This document shows positions 46,826 through 57,260 of a DNA stretch of 64,000 bases, piece after piece. The stretch is taken from assembly GCA_944470555.2 (NCBI GenBank), contig OX104129.1, forward strand, positions 83,288,820 through 83,352,819, read 5' to 3'. The position numbers and the translations under genes are program-made. The first letter of the stretch is position 1. The number at the start of each line of letters is the position of its first letter. The stretch comes from Heterobilharzia americana (Eukaryota > Platyhelminthes > Trematoda > Strigeidida > Schistosomatidae). Under the pieces are notes generated by a model that was given only the letters and a program-made list of their open reading frames with translations, was not told the DNA's origin and made no database searches.

Positions 46826-49800
46826 ACGAACCAACGTAGCAAGAACCTATCACTCAAGAAATATTCAGAGGAAGGAAGTGGAGATGGATTGGGTTGGGCA
46901 TACACTGAGGAGGCTGACTCGAGACATGAGGCATGAGACAAGGTACTCGAGTGGAACCCAGATGGGAGGCGACGAGTTGTTCGTCCGAGTTGAGCGTGAC
47001 GTAGGGTCGATCGTGCGAGGAGGAAATGAGAGGTTGTTGGCTGTCGTGGAGCGAGGTTGAAAAGATTTCAGAGAAGAGAGTGTAATGGAGACGTGCTACT
47101 GAAGTAGTGTGTTACATTAGGAACCGAAGCGACAAATAATAATCATAATAATATAATAGGCTTAAGTGATGAATACCTCCACCAATAAGCACTATTCTAT
47201 TCAAATGTGATTGCTTATTACATACTCGATTACAGTTTAGGATGCATGTTGCACTGTGAATTTCCAAATTCCTTTATTTATATTTTCTTATTTTGATTTC
47301 TGTTCACTGTTATATTTAGGTGACAGGAAGTTTGGAACTTGGTGGAGTGGAGATAATCAATGAAACAGAATGCTTTAACACCATTTCGATATCAAAGGGA
47401 AAAATATCTAGGGGACCTGACGTGTCTGCTATTACTCTCATCAAAATGGAAATGGAAGTAAATGCATCAGATTCAACAAATTTCAAAGAAATTTTTGAGA
47501 AGGGATATGAGAAGTTAGTGAACAAACCAGTGGAAAAGCATGATATCGACATAACAGGTAAATGCATTTAGAATACTGAATGTAGCTTGCAAACTATGAC
47601 TCTGAACATATGTCAAAAACAGAAAGAAGTTGGAAATATGGACCACTGGATTCTGACCCAGTGGCTCAATGGCAATGTGCTGGCCACGGAACATGGAGGT
47701 CGTGGGTTCGATCCATGGAGGGTGGGGTCGTGGTTGAGCACTACTGAGGAATCCCATAATAGGACGAAACAGTTGACTGTCCAGTGTTCCTATGCTACCT
47801 TTGTTCCTCCAACTGATTTCAGTCTAGGATGAATAACAACTTGAAATATTTCCAAATCCCCACAACTTCATCAAAATGCATCAAAATAGACAAAAGGGAA
47901 GCAACAAAACTTACAGGCATTCACTGAATATTCACTGAATAGAAATGGAGACTTAGTGAGAAATGGATTGGAGAAGAATATGAAAGGTTTCAACAGTAGT
48001 ATTAGTCATGGAAAAAGAGAATGTAATAAAAGCTGAACAGACAGTTATCACAATGGCATCTATATTTCATCATGTAGGTTGCCTGATTAAATTGATGTCG
48101 TCCAGAAGAGTTCTGCGACACATATGCTTAAAGACAGTTTCCTGTGTTCTATAAGTTGAATTACAGTGTGATTTCATAACCGTTGAGCACTGTCTCACAT
48201 GATATACCCGTAACAAATACCAACCTGCTCTTGCTGCCGAACTCTCTCAGAATGCAGAATTTCAGAAGACGGAGATATTGACTACGAAAACGAGTATATT
48301 CATATCCCACTCAACAAACATCATTATAAAGTGAGCAAGTATGATCTCTTGATTGGAAAATATGAAAAGGGAAGCAGAACACATAAGTGTGCATGCAACA
48401 AAGTTTTTTCCAACGAGATATCAAGAAGTATAGAAGTCATCATATCTTCTGAATCCATAGGCAGCATCACACAAAAATTGTAAAACAGAGTTCCACAAAG
48501 AAAGCTAGAATCAACAATCATTACGCGAACATGATATGATGATGCATAGAGATGATTTTTCAAAACGCTAATTAATTCAAAGCATGCATAGAGAACTGCC
48601 AGTATAATATGTTTCCATGTCGCTTGGGTTAACAGTAGAATGTAGGGCTTCAGCAGCAGGTGAACATATCACTCCATTCTCTGCATTGTTGCAACCTCGA
48701 TCCACAGATGCACACAAGCATCAAAATATTCCTCAAACAATTTTCTCCATATCACACACAGTTCAGACACAAAACACGTAGAATCCATTCGGATTCCACT
48801 CCACGTCCTCACCTGATACCTTACAAACGAATATCAGTCCGTATTCAATACAGACGAATCAAATACATTTCCACCTACATACTCTGTATTAAAGTTGAGC
48901 AATATTGCATTCGTTTGTTCGTTGCAAGCCAGCCAGCCAGACAGCTACCCAGAGACCCACGTAGATAGCTAGCAAAAGTGACTTCCCTCTCGCTTATTCT
49001 TATCAGTCCCACCATCTCACCGATCTTCAGTATCCAGTGAGCATCAGTGTAAGCAGCATCTGTTCATCATGTATGTGTGCAGTTTGTTGGAAACGCTGTT
49101 CTTAACGCATCACCAACTCCCTCAAGCATCACATGGAGGCACTGAGTCACTTGACTGATAGCAGTAGTGTTGAAAATCCGAATGTTATTCACACATTTTG
49201 AGTGCAGTGCAGTGAAGTGCAGTGCAGTGAAGTGCAGTGCAGTTCAGTAGATCTCCACACTGCTTTCTCATTGACGAAGGAAGGCCTGTCACCCTGTCCT
49301 TCCGATGCTGCCTTCGACATCATCATCTGTTCCACCGCCGACGCCGCCACCACCTGTAGTTGACACGATGCTGCCTAGGTAGAGGTGTAGGCAAAATAGA
49401 CAACTTCCTCTGGATTTCTCCCATTCATGGTGATATTTAAAGGCAGTAGGATATTTCACCTACCTAAGCAGCATCCTTTCAACTACAGGTAGCATAGATG
49501 AGGGTTCGAAGTCATATTGAAACTGAAACTGAGGAACCTGCAGTCAGAAGAAAAGCGTGATCTCATGGAGCTGTAGAAGCACTGTCATGTTTCAAATCGA
49601 ACCACACAATTAACTTAAACACATAAATTACTGAGCCATCACTATCAAATTTCATGCAAATCCTCATTCACCTCTGCATTCAAGCCTATTTGTTTCCAAT
49701 TGTTCAGTGATTAAACCTGTAAACACCAGGAGAGAGGAACCAAAAGTAGAAGAGACAACCACACTGTCAACGGAAATGTCAAGCATGAGAGAAGATGAGG

Positions 49801-51124
49801 TGATCACAACTGAACAGACAATACCTGAGACAAAATCTACTCCAACACGTAAGTCATCTGATTACTTTGATTTCTCATAATCGAGCTTATTCTACTACAA
49901 TAGTGTGAGTGGAAACCGTGGACAGTGTGTGTTGGAATATAATTTCATATTGGATTCTTCTTCTCCTTGAGAGATGAATGGAACTGCATCACTGCGTACT
50001 ACATTGAATATACAAACATTATAATATGGTATTGTGCATCATGCGTGATCATCACTAACTTCCTTCCACCTGAGTTCCTTATTGTCAGCTTTCCATACAA
50101 TTACTCTGCTGGTATCAGACATCTCCAACACTGTCTGACATGAAGCAAACTCAATGAGTGGCACTTATTCCTACTGCAATGCTTTCTTCTCAAATCAATG
50201 GTCAGCATAACGAATGTGAGTTGGTCGACAGATTGACCAGCTGCTCCATAAAATCCTTACTAGCATGATTTGATAATGAGCATTCAGTCGAAAGCATGAA
50301 TGTGATGTTGATTGGAGACACTGAGGAGAATGAAATCAGACGACTGACATTCAGCTCACAAAAGGTCTACCTCTTTAGACTTGACACTATCAATAACAGT
50401 AGTTAGCACATATAGTGTAGTGTAGTGTAGTGATGCGCCGTGTCACACTCCATTCCTCTGCTACACTAGTCGACTTTCAGCTGTTCAGTAACTTTGAAAA
50501 TTTCTTTGTCAGTATTTCCTTGTCCAATTGGCTACGTTAATTTTTTTCACGCTTCCTATCTTACTTCATACTTTATTCATCACTTCGTTCCTAGATGAAG
50601 TGTTATTCACTTGGAATCCTTCTTTCTATTCACTAAGTTTCATTTGTGCAAGCTACTCTACATCTTGTCTTGCATGCATAATTACACCATTAACCAGTAG
50701 TACACTGAAATACTCATTGTCATGCTGGAACTCACTTGTTTATTTCGAGAATATCTTATCATGAGAATCATGAGGAAGTTGATAGCATTGAAACCTTCTC
50801 AAACCTGATTGACACCATTCACAATGTTCCATTTACACATCATCTATGCAACCCACCTCGACATTTTTTACGAATATGTCAGTCAACCAACAATTTCACT
50901 CCTGATTTCTATGTGTTCAATTGTATGTGGATATTATCGTGAATTTGTGAGAAGCACTAAAATGTTACTTTTTTTACTCCTTAATAATTTCTTTCTTCAT
51001 TTTTCCTCATTTTCTAGTCCATGCTGGCATAATTGTGCTCATCATATTCGGATGTATACTCGCTGTTGTGGTGGTTGCTTTGATAATTTATTATTTTGTG
51101 AGACAGAAACACCACGGAGCGTAG
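43104..51124 (+). CDS. Split gene for a small type I membrane protein, MEG-like
   Basis: Assembled from splice signals. Exon 1, 43104-43176, signal peptide, donor GTAAGTC, phase 1. Exon 2, 47320 or 47327 to 47557, donor GTAAAT, phase 1. Exon 3, 49730 or 49735 to 49848, donor GTAAGT, phase 1. Exon 4, 51018-51124, acceptor TTTTCTAG, membrane helix, basic tail, stop TAG. The minimum product is about 175 residues: signal peptide, ectodomain, Thr/Ser/Glu-rich stalk, membrane helix, RQKHHGA end. The layout (signal exon, large introns, phase-1 exons) resembles schistosome micro-exon genes, secreted or surface proteins of intra-mammalian stages and eggs. No family was recognised from the residues. 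The more natural acceptors of exons 2 and 3 (47320, 49730) do not fit phase 1, so either the alternative acceptors are used or small exons remain unseen. Confidence 0.6.
43177..43929. other. Start of intron 1
   Basis: No exon recognised with confidence. Contains a short (CA)n run near 43829. Ends at the antisense PLE. Confidence 0.4.
43930..45600 (-). mobile_element. Penelope-like element, RT plus GIY-YIG endonuclease, antisense in intron 1
   Basis: The best preserved PLE here. From 45572 on the minus strand: RMYGTIKIHKPGYPIRTIVD, RNTPTYELPKYLAMVLGP, SFEIANLYTNIPIG (Asp of the usual SFDV replaced by Glu), an in-frame TAG near 45175, then YRQTEGVVMGSPIFFIIADI, QHADDMLTVLK (Tyr or Val of the YVDD box replaced by His and Ala), MLDCKIKRIQ, SVYRKPAHSN. 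After a gap with an (ACT)n run (44563-44600), the endonuclease reads EVKYIGESSQS near 44290 and LEKSPPIALHVMTHNHTIGWD near 44160. Decayed but recognisable over about 1.6 kb. Confidence 0.85.
45601..46625. other. Intron 1, middle part
   Basis: AT-rich. Possible acceptor TTTTCATTATAG at 45990 and possible donor GTAAGTCG at about 46122, but the sequence between has stops in all frames, so no exon is called. Confidence 0.35.
46626..47145 (+). mobile_element. RTE-clade retrotransposon 3' fragment with (GGCT)n
   Basis: Begins at the SVLLYGSETWRV point (GTGCTTCTATGTGATGG), passes a (CTGG)n array at 46784-46824 (about 10 units), and ends with the conserved 3' block and an AATAATCATAATAAT tail. It has the same orientation as the host gene. 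Confidence 0.75.
47320..47557 (+). CDS. Exon 2: ectodomain
   Basis: Open through VTGSLELGGVEIINETECF, then FNTISISKGKISRGPD, MEMEVNASDSTNFKEIFEKG and VEKHDIDITG, with one cysteine and two N-glycosylation sequons (NET, NAS). Acceptor TTATATTTAG at 47319 gives phase 0; GACAG at 47326 gives phase 1, matching exon 1. Donor ACAG|GTAAAT at 47558. Composition differs from flanking repeats and has no RTE or PLE similarity. Confidence 0.6.
47580..47880 (+). repeat. Hammerhead/tRNA-like repeat in intron 2
   Basis: Starts just downstream of exon 2. Good A box (AGTGGCTCAATGGCAATG) and B box (GGGTTCGATCC), then the ribozyme, then the tail with CCAACTGATTTCAGTC, TGAATAACAACTTGAAATAT and CCAAATCCCCACAAC. 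The left terminal repeat is missing. Confidence 0.75.
47738..47787 (+). ncRNA. Hammerhead ribozyme variant with longer stem III
   Basis: Core CUGAGGA and GAAA intact, triplet GUC. Stem III is CAGU/ACUG with a UG loop, longer than in other copies. Two weak points: the stem II closing pair is A opposite C, and the stem I pair next to the core is A opposite C. Activity is possible but probably reduced. Confidence 0.6.
47881..48609. other. Intron 2, no recognisable feature
   Basis: Mixed AT-rich sequence, nothing identified. Confidence 0.4.
48610..49500 (-). mobile_element. Old RTE-clade fragment in intron 2
   Basis: The plus strand reads the decayed complement of the RTE 3' end (CTTGGGTTAACAGTAGAATG, then GCCAGCCAGCCAGAC near 48927) through the complements of the RIxIL and GGTDDDV regions to about 49440. 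A GTGCA/GTGAA pentamer run lies at 49202-49242. More diverged than other copies, so probably an older insertion. Confidence 0.65.
49730..49848 (+). CDS. Exon 3: Thr/Ser/Glu-rich stalk
   Basis: Open only in the frame REEPKVEETTTLSTEMSSM, then REDEVITTEQTIPETKSTPT; the other two frames have stops. Donor CACAC|GTAAGTC at 49849 is strong. Acceptor ACACCAG at 49729 gives phase 2; use of the downstream GAGAG at 49734 would give phase 1. Thr and Ser content suggests O-glycosylation and an extended stalk before the membrane. Confidence 0.6.
49849..51017. other. Intron 3
   Basis: No repeat family recognised except short GTGTA pentamers near 50416-50432. A possible small exon could lie near 50295-50367 (between ATTCAG and AAAAGGTC) but the donor is poor, so none is called. 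Confidence 0.4.
51018..51124 (+). CDS. Exon 4: membrane helix and C-terminus
   Basis: Acceptor CTCATTTTCTAG, phase 1 entry. Peptide HAGIIVLIIFGCILAVVVVA, LIIYYFVRQKHHGA, then TAG at 51122. A 25-residue hydrophobic helix followed by a short basic tail is typical of a type I anchor. The phase matches the exit of exon 3. Confidence 0.65.
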
Positions 51125-52340
51125 ATCAATGACAATCTTATTAGTTCATAGTTCATGTGTGAATAATCTCTTTGGATACTATAACATAAACCTTTGATGA
51201 AATATAATTTTTATTTCTATTCGTTTTCGTTGTTCATCATTACTATATCTTGCATATTTACATATGTTCATCGAGAATATCGCGGGTTTGAATCAAGTAT
51301 TCTCGATGACATGTCAACTGTATAATCTTTCATATTGGCATATTTCATTGCATTTCTGATTTTGCATGTTTCTTCTGAAGTGAAGTCTTTCGACAAAGTC
51401 TATATAATCGATCGTGTTATCACCATGTTTATGATACTGAAACAGACATTGAAATAGATAAGTATTTAGAGAAAGAAATCAGAGTGAATTTTCGATTGAT
51501 ATTGTGTATTATTTGAACAGTCAGTCAGTCTACTTGTTATACATACATACCATTGCTGGGAAGTAATTCCAGAATGAAAAAGCATTAAATTCCGTATATC
51601 TAGTTTACAATGCCTAAAACTTCCAGTATAAATGATCTAATTGGCAAAATGTATCTTGAAATTAATGAACTCATCCAAAACAACGATATTTCATACTTGA
51701 TCACTTCATAAGAATAAGTAAATAATGAATAAAGCTAACATTTAAGATGAATACATGATTTAATTTGATAATGGAAGCAATGATTTACAATGCATGACAA
51801 CGCATGAACAATCTAACTCCCGAATAGGATTGTTCATAGCATCGTCATTTAAAATTGAATCGACCATTGTTGAAGTGATGAAGTGGTAAATAATCACTTT
51901 GTCACCCTCCTAATATTCATAAGTCATGCAAGTATGATAGCCTACTGAACAAGGAACCAGCAGATGTATTCCTATCTCAAAGTTATAAATAATAATTTAC
52001 ATAGAGAGATTTATCTATCTGTAAATGTATTGACTGGATGTAAACTTTAGAAAAATTGATGTTGAAGAGGATTTGAATAGTAAATATCTTTCACCTTAAG
52101 ATTATTTCACTGAGTACCTCTTGAGTACAATTACCTGATTCATTTGTACTGTGTGGTTGCTAAAGTGCATAGTGCTTGAATGAAGAAACTCTCCTTTATG
52201 AGACATGTCTTCGTGAGATTGTTACATATCACTCTACTGTCCAACCACCATGAATGCATGATCACTTCATTCGAGAATAAACGACACCTCATTTAACCTT
52301 GGCTCTTCATCTCTGATGTATAAATTTAACTGTTCCTGTG
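51125..52340. other. 3' flank of the split gene
   Basis: No AATAAA immediately after the stop; GAATAA near 51160 or AATATAA near 51202 are weak candidates. Otherwise AT-rich without recognised features. Confidence 0.4.
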
Positions 52341-53130
52341 TAACAAATTCCTTCGAACGTACAATTAGGCGCCAACACCAACACCAACACCAACACCAAC
52401 ACCCACAACTAGCATCAATCACCATGAACAGAAGAGATCTAAAGGAAGTTGTCTGTTCCACCTACCCACCTACCTAGGCACCATCATTCCAACCACAAGT
52501 GGCAGCACAGATGACGACGTCAAAGCCACGATCGGTAAAGCAAGACAGATCTTTGTTAATGTGAAACCAGTATGCAAACCCACTGTTCCTTACTCAGTAT
52601 AAAGCGTGGACAACATATGCATTTTCAACACTAATATCAAGTCAGCGCTGTTATGTGAAGCTTCAGAAACCTGGCGTGTTACGACAAACAGCACTTCCAA
52701 CAAACTACAGACATTCATCCACAGCTGCCGCTGCCTACGCTCCCTCGATACAGAAGATCAGATGGTCAGAACAGTAAGAATAAACAAGAAGGAACTCTGG
52801 GTTGTCAGCGAACCAACCAAGAACCTATCGCTCAACAAATATGCAGAAGAAGGAGGTGGAGATGGATTGGGCATGCAGTGAGAAGGCGGAATGGGGACAT
52901 CACGTGCCAGGCCAGGCCGTCGAGTGGAACTCGAAGGGGGAACGACGAGATCGGCGTCCGAGCAGAGGATGACATGGAGAAGATCATGTGAGGAAGAAAA
53001 GAAAGTTTGTGGGAGGTTGTGGAGCCAGGTTAAGAAGACTGCAGAGAGAAGAGAGTGGAATGGAGACGTCCTACTAAATCATTATGTTCCACCAGGAACA
53101 CGAGGGATAAATGATACTGATGATAATAAT
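52341..53130 (+). mobile_element. RTE-clade retrotransposon 3' fragment
   Basis: Begins at a CCAACA hexamer array (about 52374-52404) in the QQQ segment, then decayed GRDLKEVVCSTYP, a DDDVKATIGKAR-like stretch, SETWRVTT, NKLQTFIHSCRCLRSL, NKYAEEGGGDGLG and the 3' block (EWNGDVLLNHYVPPGT), ending with AATAATAATAATA near 53125-53137. Confidence 0.8.
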
Positions 53131-53189
53131 AATAATACTTCTTTTGAACTACTTGTTTCAACATTATAAGTAGTCCTCAGAGAAGGCTG

Positions 53190-53510
53190 TCGTGCAGACC
53201 AAAGGAAGCAACAATCAAAGAAGATAAGTCGAATATCGTTTATAAAATCAACTGCAATAATTGTGGTCAAGCCTACATTGGACAAAGTGGTCACCTTCTT
53301 CACCCTTATCATTTACATGAACACCTACTGGCTATTAAACATCACGACGTTTCATCACTCATTGCTCAATGCACATGGATAACAAATAAGGAGATTAATA
53401 GAATTTTGACAATGCAGAAATCTTGGAGGGAGAGAGGAAAGACAAATAATATCAGAGACTTCCAAAAAGCTTGGTATACACATCAGTCAGTCAGCAATCA
53501 ACAGATGTCC
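53190..53510 (+). mobile_element. Penelope-like endonuclease fragment
   Basis: Plus frame RPKEATIKEDKSNIVYKINC, then NNCGQAYIGQSGHLLHPYHL (GIY-YIG core with YIG intact), HEHLLAIKHHDVSS and QSVSNQQM. Closely related to the PLE at 33990-34340. Truncated on both sides by RTE pieces. Confidence 0.75.
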
Positions 53511-53771
53511 ATTCCACTCTCTTCTATGAAAATTTTTGAACCTGTCTTCACGACAGCCCACAAGCTCTCATTTCTTCCTCACAACATCTCCTCCATGTCA
53601 CCCTCACCTCGGACACCCAACTAGTCGCTTCCCATCTGGGTTCCACTCGAGTACCTTGTCTGATGCCTGATATACAGAATCAGCCTTCTCAGTGTATGCC
53701 CAACCAAATCCATCTCCACTTCCTTCCTCTGAATATTTCTTGAGTGATAGGTTCTTGCTACGTTGGTTCGT

Positions 53772-53807
<36 letters not shown>

Positions 53808-54570
53808 TGAGTTCCTTGTTGCTTATTCTTATTATTCTGGCCATCTGATCTTCAGAGTCAGTATCCAGGCATCATGGGCAGTTGTTGATGAATGTCTGTA
53901 ATTTGTAAGAAATGCCTTCCTTAACGCGCCGTCAAGTCTCTCAACCATCACATAGAAGCACTGACTTGACTGGTGTTGGTGTTCAAAATCCGGATGTTGT
54001 TCACGCTTTGTGCTTGGTGGAGTACAATGCAGTAGATTTCCACACTGGTTTCAGCCTAATCAATGCATCTCTTGCTGTCTTTTCGATTCTGGCTGGCTTT
54101 GACATCCTCATCTGTGCCTGTGCCTGTGTCTGTGTTGTCTGTAGTTGAAACCGTGTTGTCTAGATAGGTGAAAGAGGCTACTTCATTCAAGTTTCTCCCG
54201 ATGGTGGTGATTGGTGCCTCTTGTTGTTGGTGGTGATGGCGTTGGTTGGGTATCTTCATCACCTCTGTCTTCTCTACGTTCACTTGAGGTCCCGTCTTCG
54301 CTGCCTCACCTCTTCTACCAACTTATTAGTTTTCGAGGTCTGTTGATCTTCAAGTTTGTGTGATATCAGACACAAGTCATCGTTGGCGAAATCCAAGTCT
54401 GCTAGGTTCTTTTCCACGGTCCAGCCAGCGTATCCCCCTCTTCTCGCTCCTCACTGTTTGCTGCATGTTCCAGTTCACTACAATCTGCAATATCATGGGT
54501 GATAGGAGGCAGCCACCTTGTCTTACTCCTGTCTTCACTTCACTTCAGAGGCATCACTGAGCTTCCCATT
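53511..54570 (-). mobile_element. RTE-clade fragment, opposite orientation
   Basis: Complement of the 3' end begins near 53511, followed by a GCCA array (53773-53805), then minus frames NVEKTEVMKIPNQRHHHQQQ, GRNLNEVASFTYLDNTVSTT and GTDEDVK with expanded TGTGCC repeats. The active-site region reads FANDDL at about 54375. Ends near 54570 at the complement of the ALEVK segment. Confidence 0.8.
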
Positions 54571-54589
54571 ATCGCACTATATCGTGAAT

Positions 54590-54810
54590 TGATAGAGGTT
54601 GGAAATTGTGAACCACTGAAAACCAACCCAGTGGCTGAATGGTTAGTGCGTTCGCCGTGAAACCTGAAGGCCCTGAGTTTGATTCCTAGTTAGGTCGTGG
54701 GTGCATACTGCTGAGGAGTCCCACAGTAGGACGAAACAGCTGCTGTCCAGTACTACCTGGTTTTCAATGGTTCCCCAACTGATGTCAGTCCTTGATGACT
54801 ACTACCTCAA
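54590..54810 (+). repeat. Hammerhead/tRNA-like repeat, CUGCUG subtype
   Basis: A box AGTGGCTGAATGGTTAGTGC, B-box region GAGTTTGATTCC, ribozyme, then the tail CCCCAACTGATGTCAGTCC and GATGACTACTACCTC. Closely related to the arms of the palindrome at 41930-42405. Confidence 0.75.
54706..54752 (+). ncRNA. Hammerhead ribozyme (second SINE family, CUGCUG subtype), intact
   Basis: Stem I UACUG/CAGUA (5 pairs), core CUGAGGA, stem II GUCC/GGAC around CACAGUA, GAAA, stem III CAG/CUG with CUG loop, triplet GUC with cleavage predicted after 54747. The best preserved member of its subtype. Confidence 0.8.
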
Positions 54811-55000
54811 AATTAAGATTGCCATTCATCTCATTAGTCGTTTTTTGTCACTCAGCCTCCTTTGTAAAATCGACTTTTCTACACCTTTGTAAGTTTAACC
54901 ATGGACATTATGGTTTTTTTCTAAATGTTATCAGTCTTCAGTTTTTATTCGGCTGAATTGGGCTACATGTCCTCAGATTCCTTTCCATAAGTCATAGAGT

Positions 55001-55397
55001 GGAAATGGTTCGTGGTTCAGGCTGCCTCTCCAAAATCAAACCCTGATTCCCCGTCACCCGTTATTATCATGGTAGGCAGATCACCTACCAGCAAATTGAT
55101 AGGGCAGACATTTGAAAGATCCGTCGCCGACACAAGGCCAACTGCGATCAGAAGAGTTATCCAGAGTCATCACAGAATGTAATAGGGACAGCCGAAACCA
55201 CCCCTGGTTGGTTCTGTTCTAATAAATCCACCCATCCTCTTGCGGATCAAGGCATAATGGCGTGTATTAGCTGTAGAACTACTACAGTTATCCATGTAGC
55301 TGACTTGATGAGCCATTCGCGGTTTCACTGTATTAAGGTATATACTTAGACATGCATGGCTTAATCTCTGAGACAAGCATATGATTACTGGCAGGAT
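55001..55397 (-). pseudogene. 18S rRNA 5'-end pseudogene fragment
   Basis: The minus strand starts ATCCTGCCAGTAATCATATG and continues CTTGTCTCAGAGATTAAGCC, CATGCATGTCTAAGTAT, GTGAAACCGCGAATGGCTCA, GATAACTGTAGTAGTTCTAC, AGCTAATACACGCC, GATCGCAGTTGGCCTTG, GTCTGCCCTATCAA, GGTAGGTGATCTGCCTACCA and GGGGAATCAGGGTTTGATT, the order of the first roughly 430 bases of eukaryotic small-subunit rRNA. It lacks a stretch after GGCTCAT and carries substitutions at normally invariant sites (GTAGTTCTACAGC for GTAATTCTAGAGC), so it is a dispersed, non-functional fragment. Confidence 0.9.
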
Positions 55398-56090
55398 GAA
55401 ACTGTTTATTCACAGTATGATATATACCCGTCATTTGAACGGATATTTATACATTGGTTTTTCAGGAGAGAACAGGATACACATCTATGCTTTTAAAACC
55501 AGGATGGTATACAGTCTCATCCTGTGGCGCGACCACAAGAATGTCTTCACCCTGTGATAGAGCATCGGGCCAGAAACCTTGTGTTAGCTGGTTCAAATTC
55601 AATCGCGGTTCAAATTTGCGTTTCATCTTCAATCATCACCCGGAGACTGAAAGTCGCAACCAGAAATTTCAGCTGATTAACTCTCCTCAGCGACTTCTCA
55701 CTGAGAACTATACGATTACTCATATTTGACACTGAGGTACAGAAATCACTTCTTCGTCAGCCAGTGTAGGATTTTTAAAGCTAGTCTACATGTTTTTATC
55801 ATTGAAACCATGAAGGTTTTACAAGTACACTCTAAGAAAAGTGTTTGCAAACCAGCTAATGAAGCAACTTTCGAGTTTTCGCATGATAAAGAAAAACTTT
55901 TACAGTTGTTTTGATGCCACAAGTAGAGCTGTTTATCAATGTATCTCCTGTATGAATGGCTAGATCAAGACCTGCCAGCAGTCAATGAAGTCTGTCACTG
56001 TCGGTGTGAGAAATGTGTGGCGATATAGACTACCTAGTTGGGGTCCCTGAGACGGAAGGAATCAATGGTTGAGAACTCTTAGTTATATGG
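55398..56090. other. No recognised feature; one 91-codon frame
   Basis: The plus frame 55454-55729 (MVFQERTGYTSMLLKPGWYT..., four cysteines) is of above-average complexity, but I recognise no family, signal peptide or splice context. It may be coding, an exon, or chance. Confidence 0.35.
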
Positions 56091-56620
56091 CTGAAGGGGT
56101 TGAACATTTCAAGTTGGTAATCTTCTCGGACTGAAACCAGCTGAAAAACCATTAAAAACCTAAAAGCACTGGACAACTATTTCATCCTAGTATGCGACTT
56201 CGCATCAGTGACCATCCATGGTGCTACAGAGGGTTGAAGCCGCGACTCTCGAGTCTCGTCGCCAGCATGGAACCCAATGGTTCGCATTTTAATACTTCTG
56301 CCAGTTCACAATATACTGCCACCTCCATTCAATGTCGTCACTGAGTAACGTTCTTCTTCTAGCTACCTCCCTCCACCTGTCATAACTTCTCATAAGTACT
56401 TCAGAAATCACCTCTCAAAGTGAGTCAGCAATGAGTAATTTCGAGGTTTGTGGGTATTTGTTTATTAATTTCAGGTCGGTATTCATCACAGACTGACATC
56501 ATTTGGAGAACCTTTAAAATCCTGCAAACACCGGAGATTTAATCCGTTCTCATTTGGGACTTCTCAGGAGTACGCACCCATGACTCCATCAGTGATTGGA
56601 CTAAGGACCTTCAGGATCCA
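56091..56620. repeat. Two decayed hammerhead/tRNA-like repeats, minus strand
   Basis: At about 56100-56290 and 56470-56620 the plus strand shows CGGACTGAAACCAGCTG or CAGACTGACATCATTTGGAG, followed by remnants of the ribozyme complement (GCACTGGACAACTATTTCAT, GGGACTTCTCAGGAGTACGC). Core bases are lost in both. Confidence 0.6.
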
Positions 56621-56934
56621 TGATCAACTGAATAATTTTATAGTTTTCAAACTAGTCCAAAAGTTTGAGAGATTGCTTTGAATACATCTATATTGTTTCA
56701 ATGAGATAATTTCCTTAATGTGATTTGTGAACATCTGAAGTGGATTCCTATATTTTGTATACATATGACTTATAAATGATTCTACCCCTTTTCGTCATTG
56801 AAACTTTCATTGCTGGTGAAATAAGAAGAAGTCTTTGTAATAGCGCTCCCTATGATATCATAACTGTTATATGAATAAATTTTTCATGCAAAAATTTAAG
56901 AACAATTCATACTTGTTACTATTTATTGATATGC

Positions 56935-57260
56935 TTGTAATTCTCCGTTGTTTTACTGGATCGACCTGTTCAACGTCTGTTGGCATATGGGCTCCTATGT
57001 GAACATCTCGATATCGCCTGAATGTTAATTATGATAATTAACTTGGTAATGGCTAGCGAAGAATTACAAGCATATCAATAAACAGTAATAACTAATACCC
57101 GTAGTATAAAAGATGACAATTGTGCCTCTGTGGTCTAGTGGATAACGCCTCGTCATTTGAAGACATCGGTACAAGGAAGGTTCCAGTCTCGGTGGGAATA
57201 GCATCACTCACTGGTAGATCCAGCTGACTCATTCCAAACAGGATGAAACAGACTTCCTAA
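56935..57260. repeat. SM-alpha SINE pieces in opposite orientations
   Basis: 56950-57060 is the complement of the tail (GTTGGCATATGGGCTCCTAT, TCGATATCGCC, GGTAATGGCTAGC). 57120-57260 is a plus-strand head: A box GTGGTCTAGTGGATAACGCC, B-box-like GGTTCCAGTCTCGG, then CAGCTGACTCATTCC and GATGAAAC, a hammerhead remnant that lost its core. Confidence 0.65.

Noticed and set aside
57120..57200. A functional tRNA gene
   Set aside because: A and B boxes are present but no acceptor or anticodon stem forms, and the context (hammerhead remnant, SM-alpha tail) marks a SINE.
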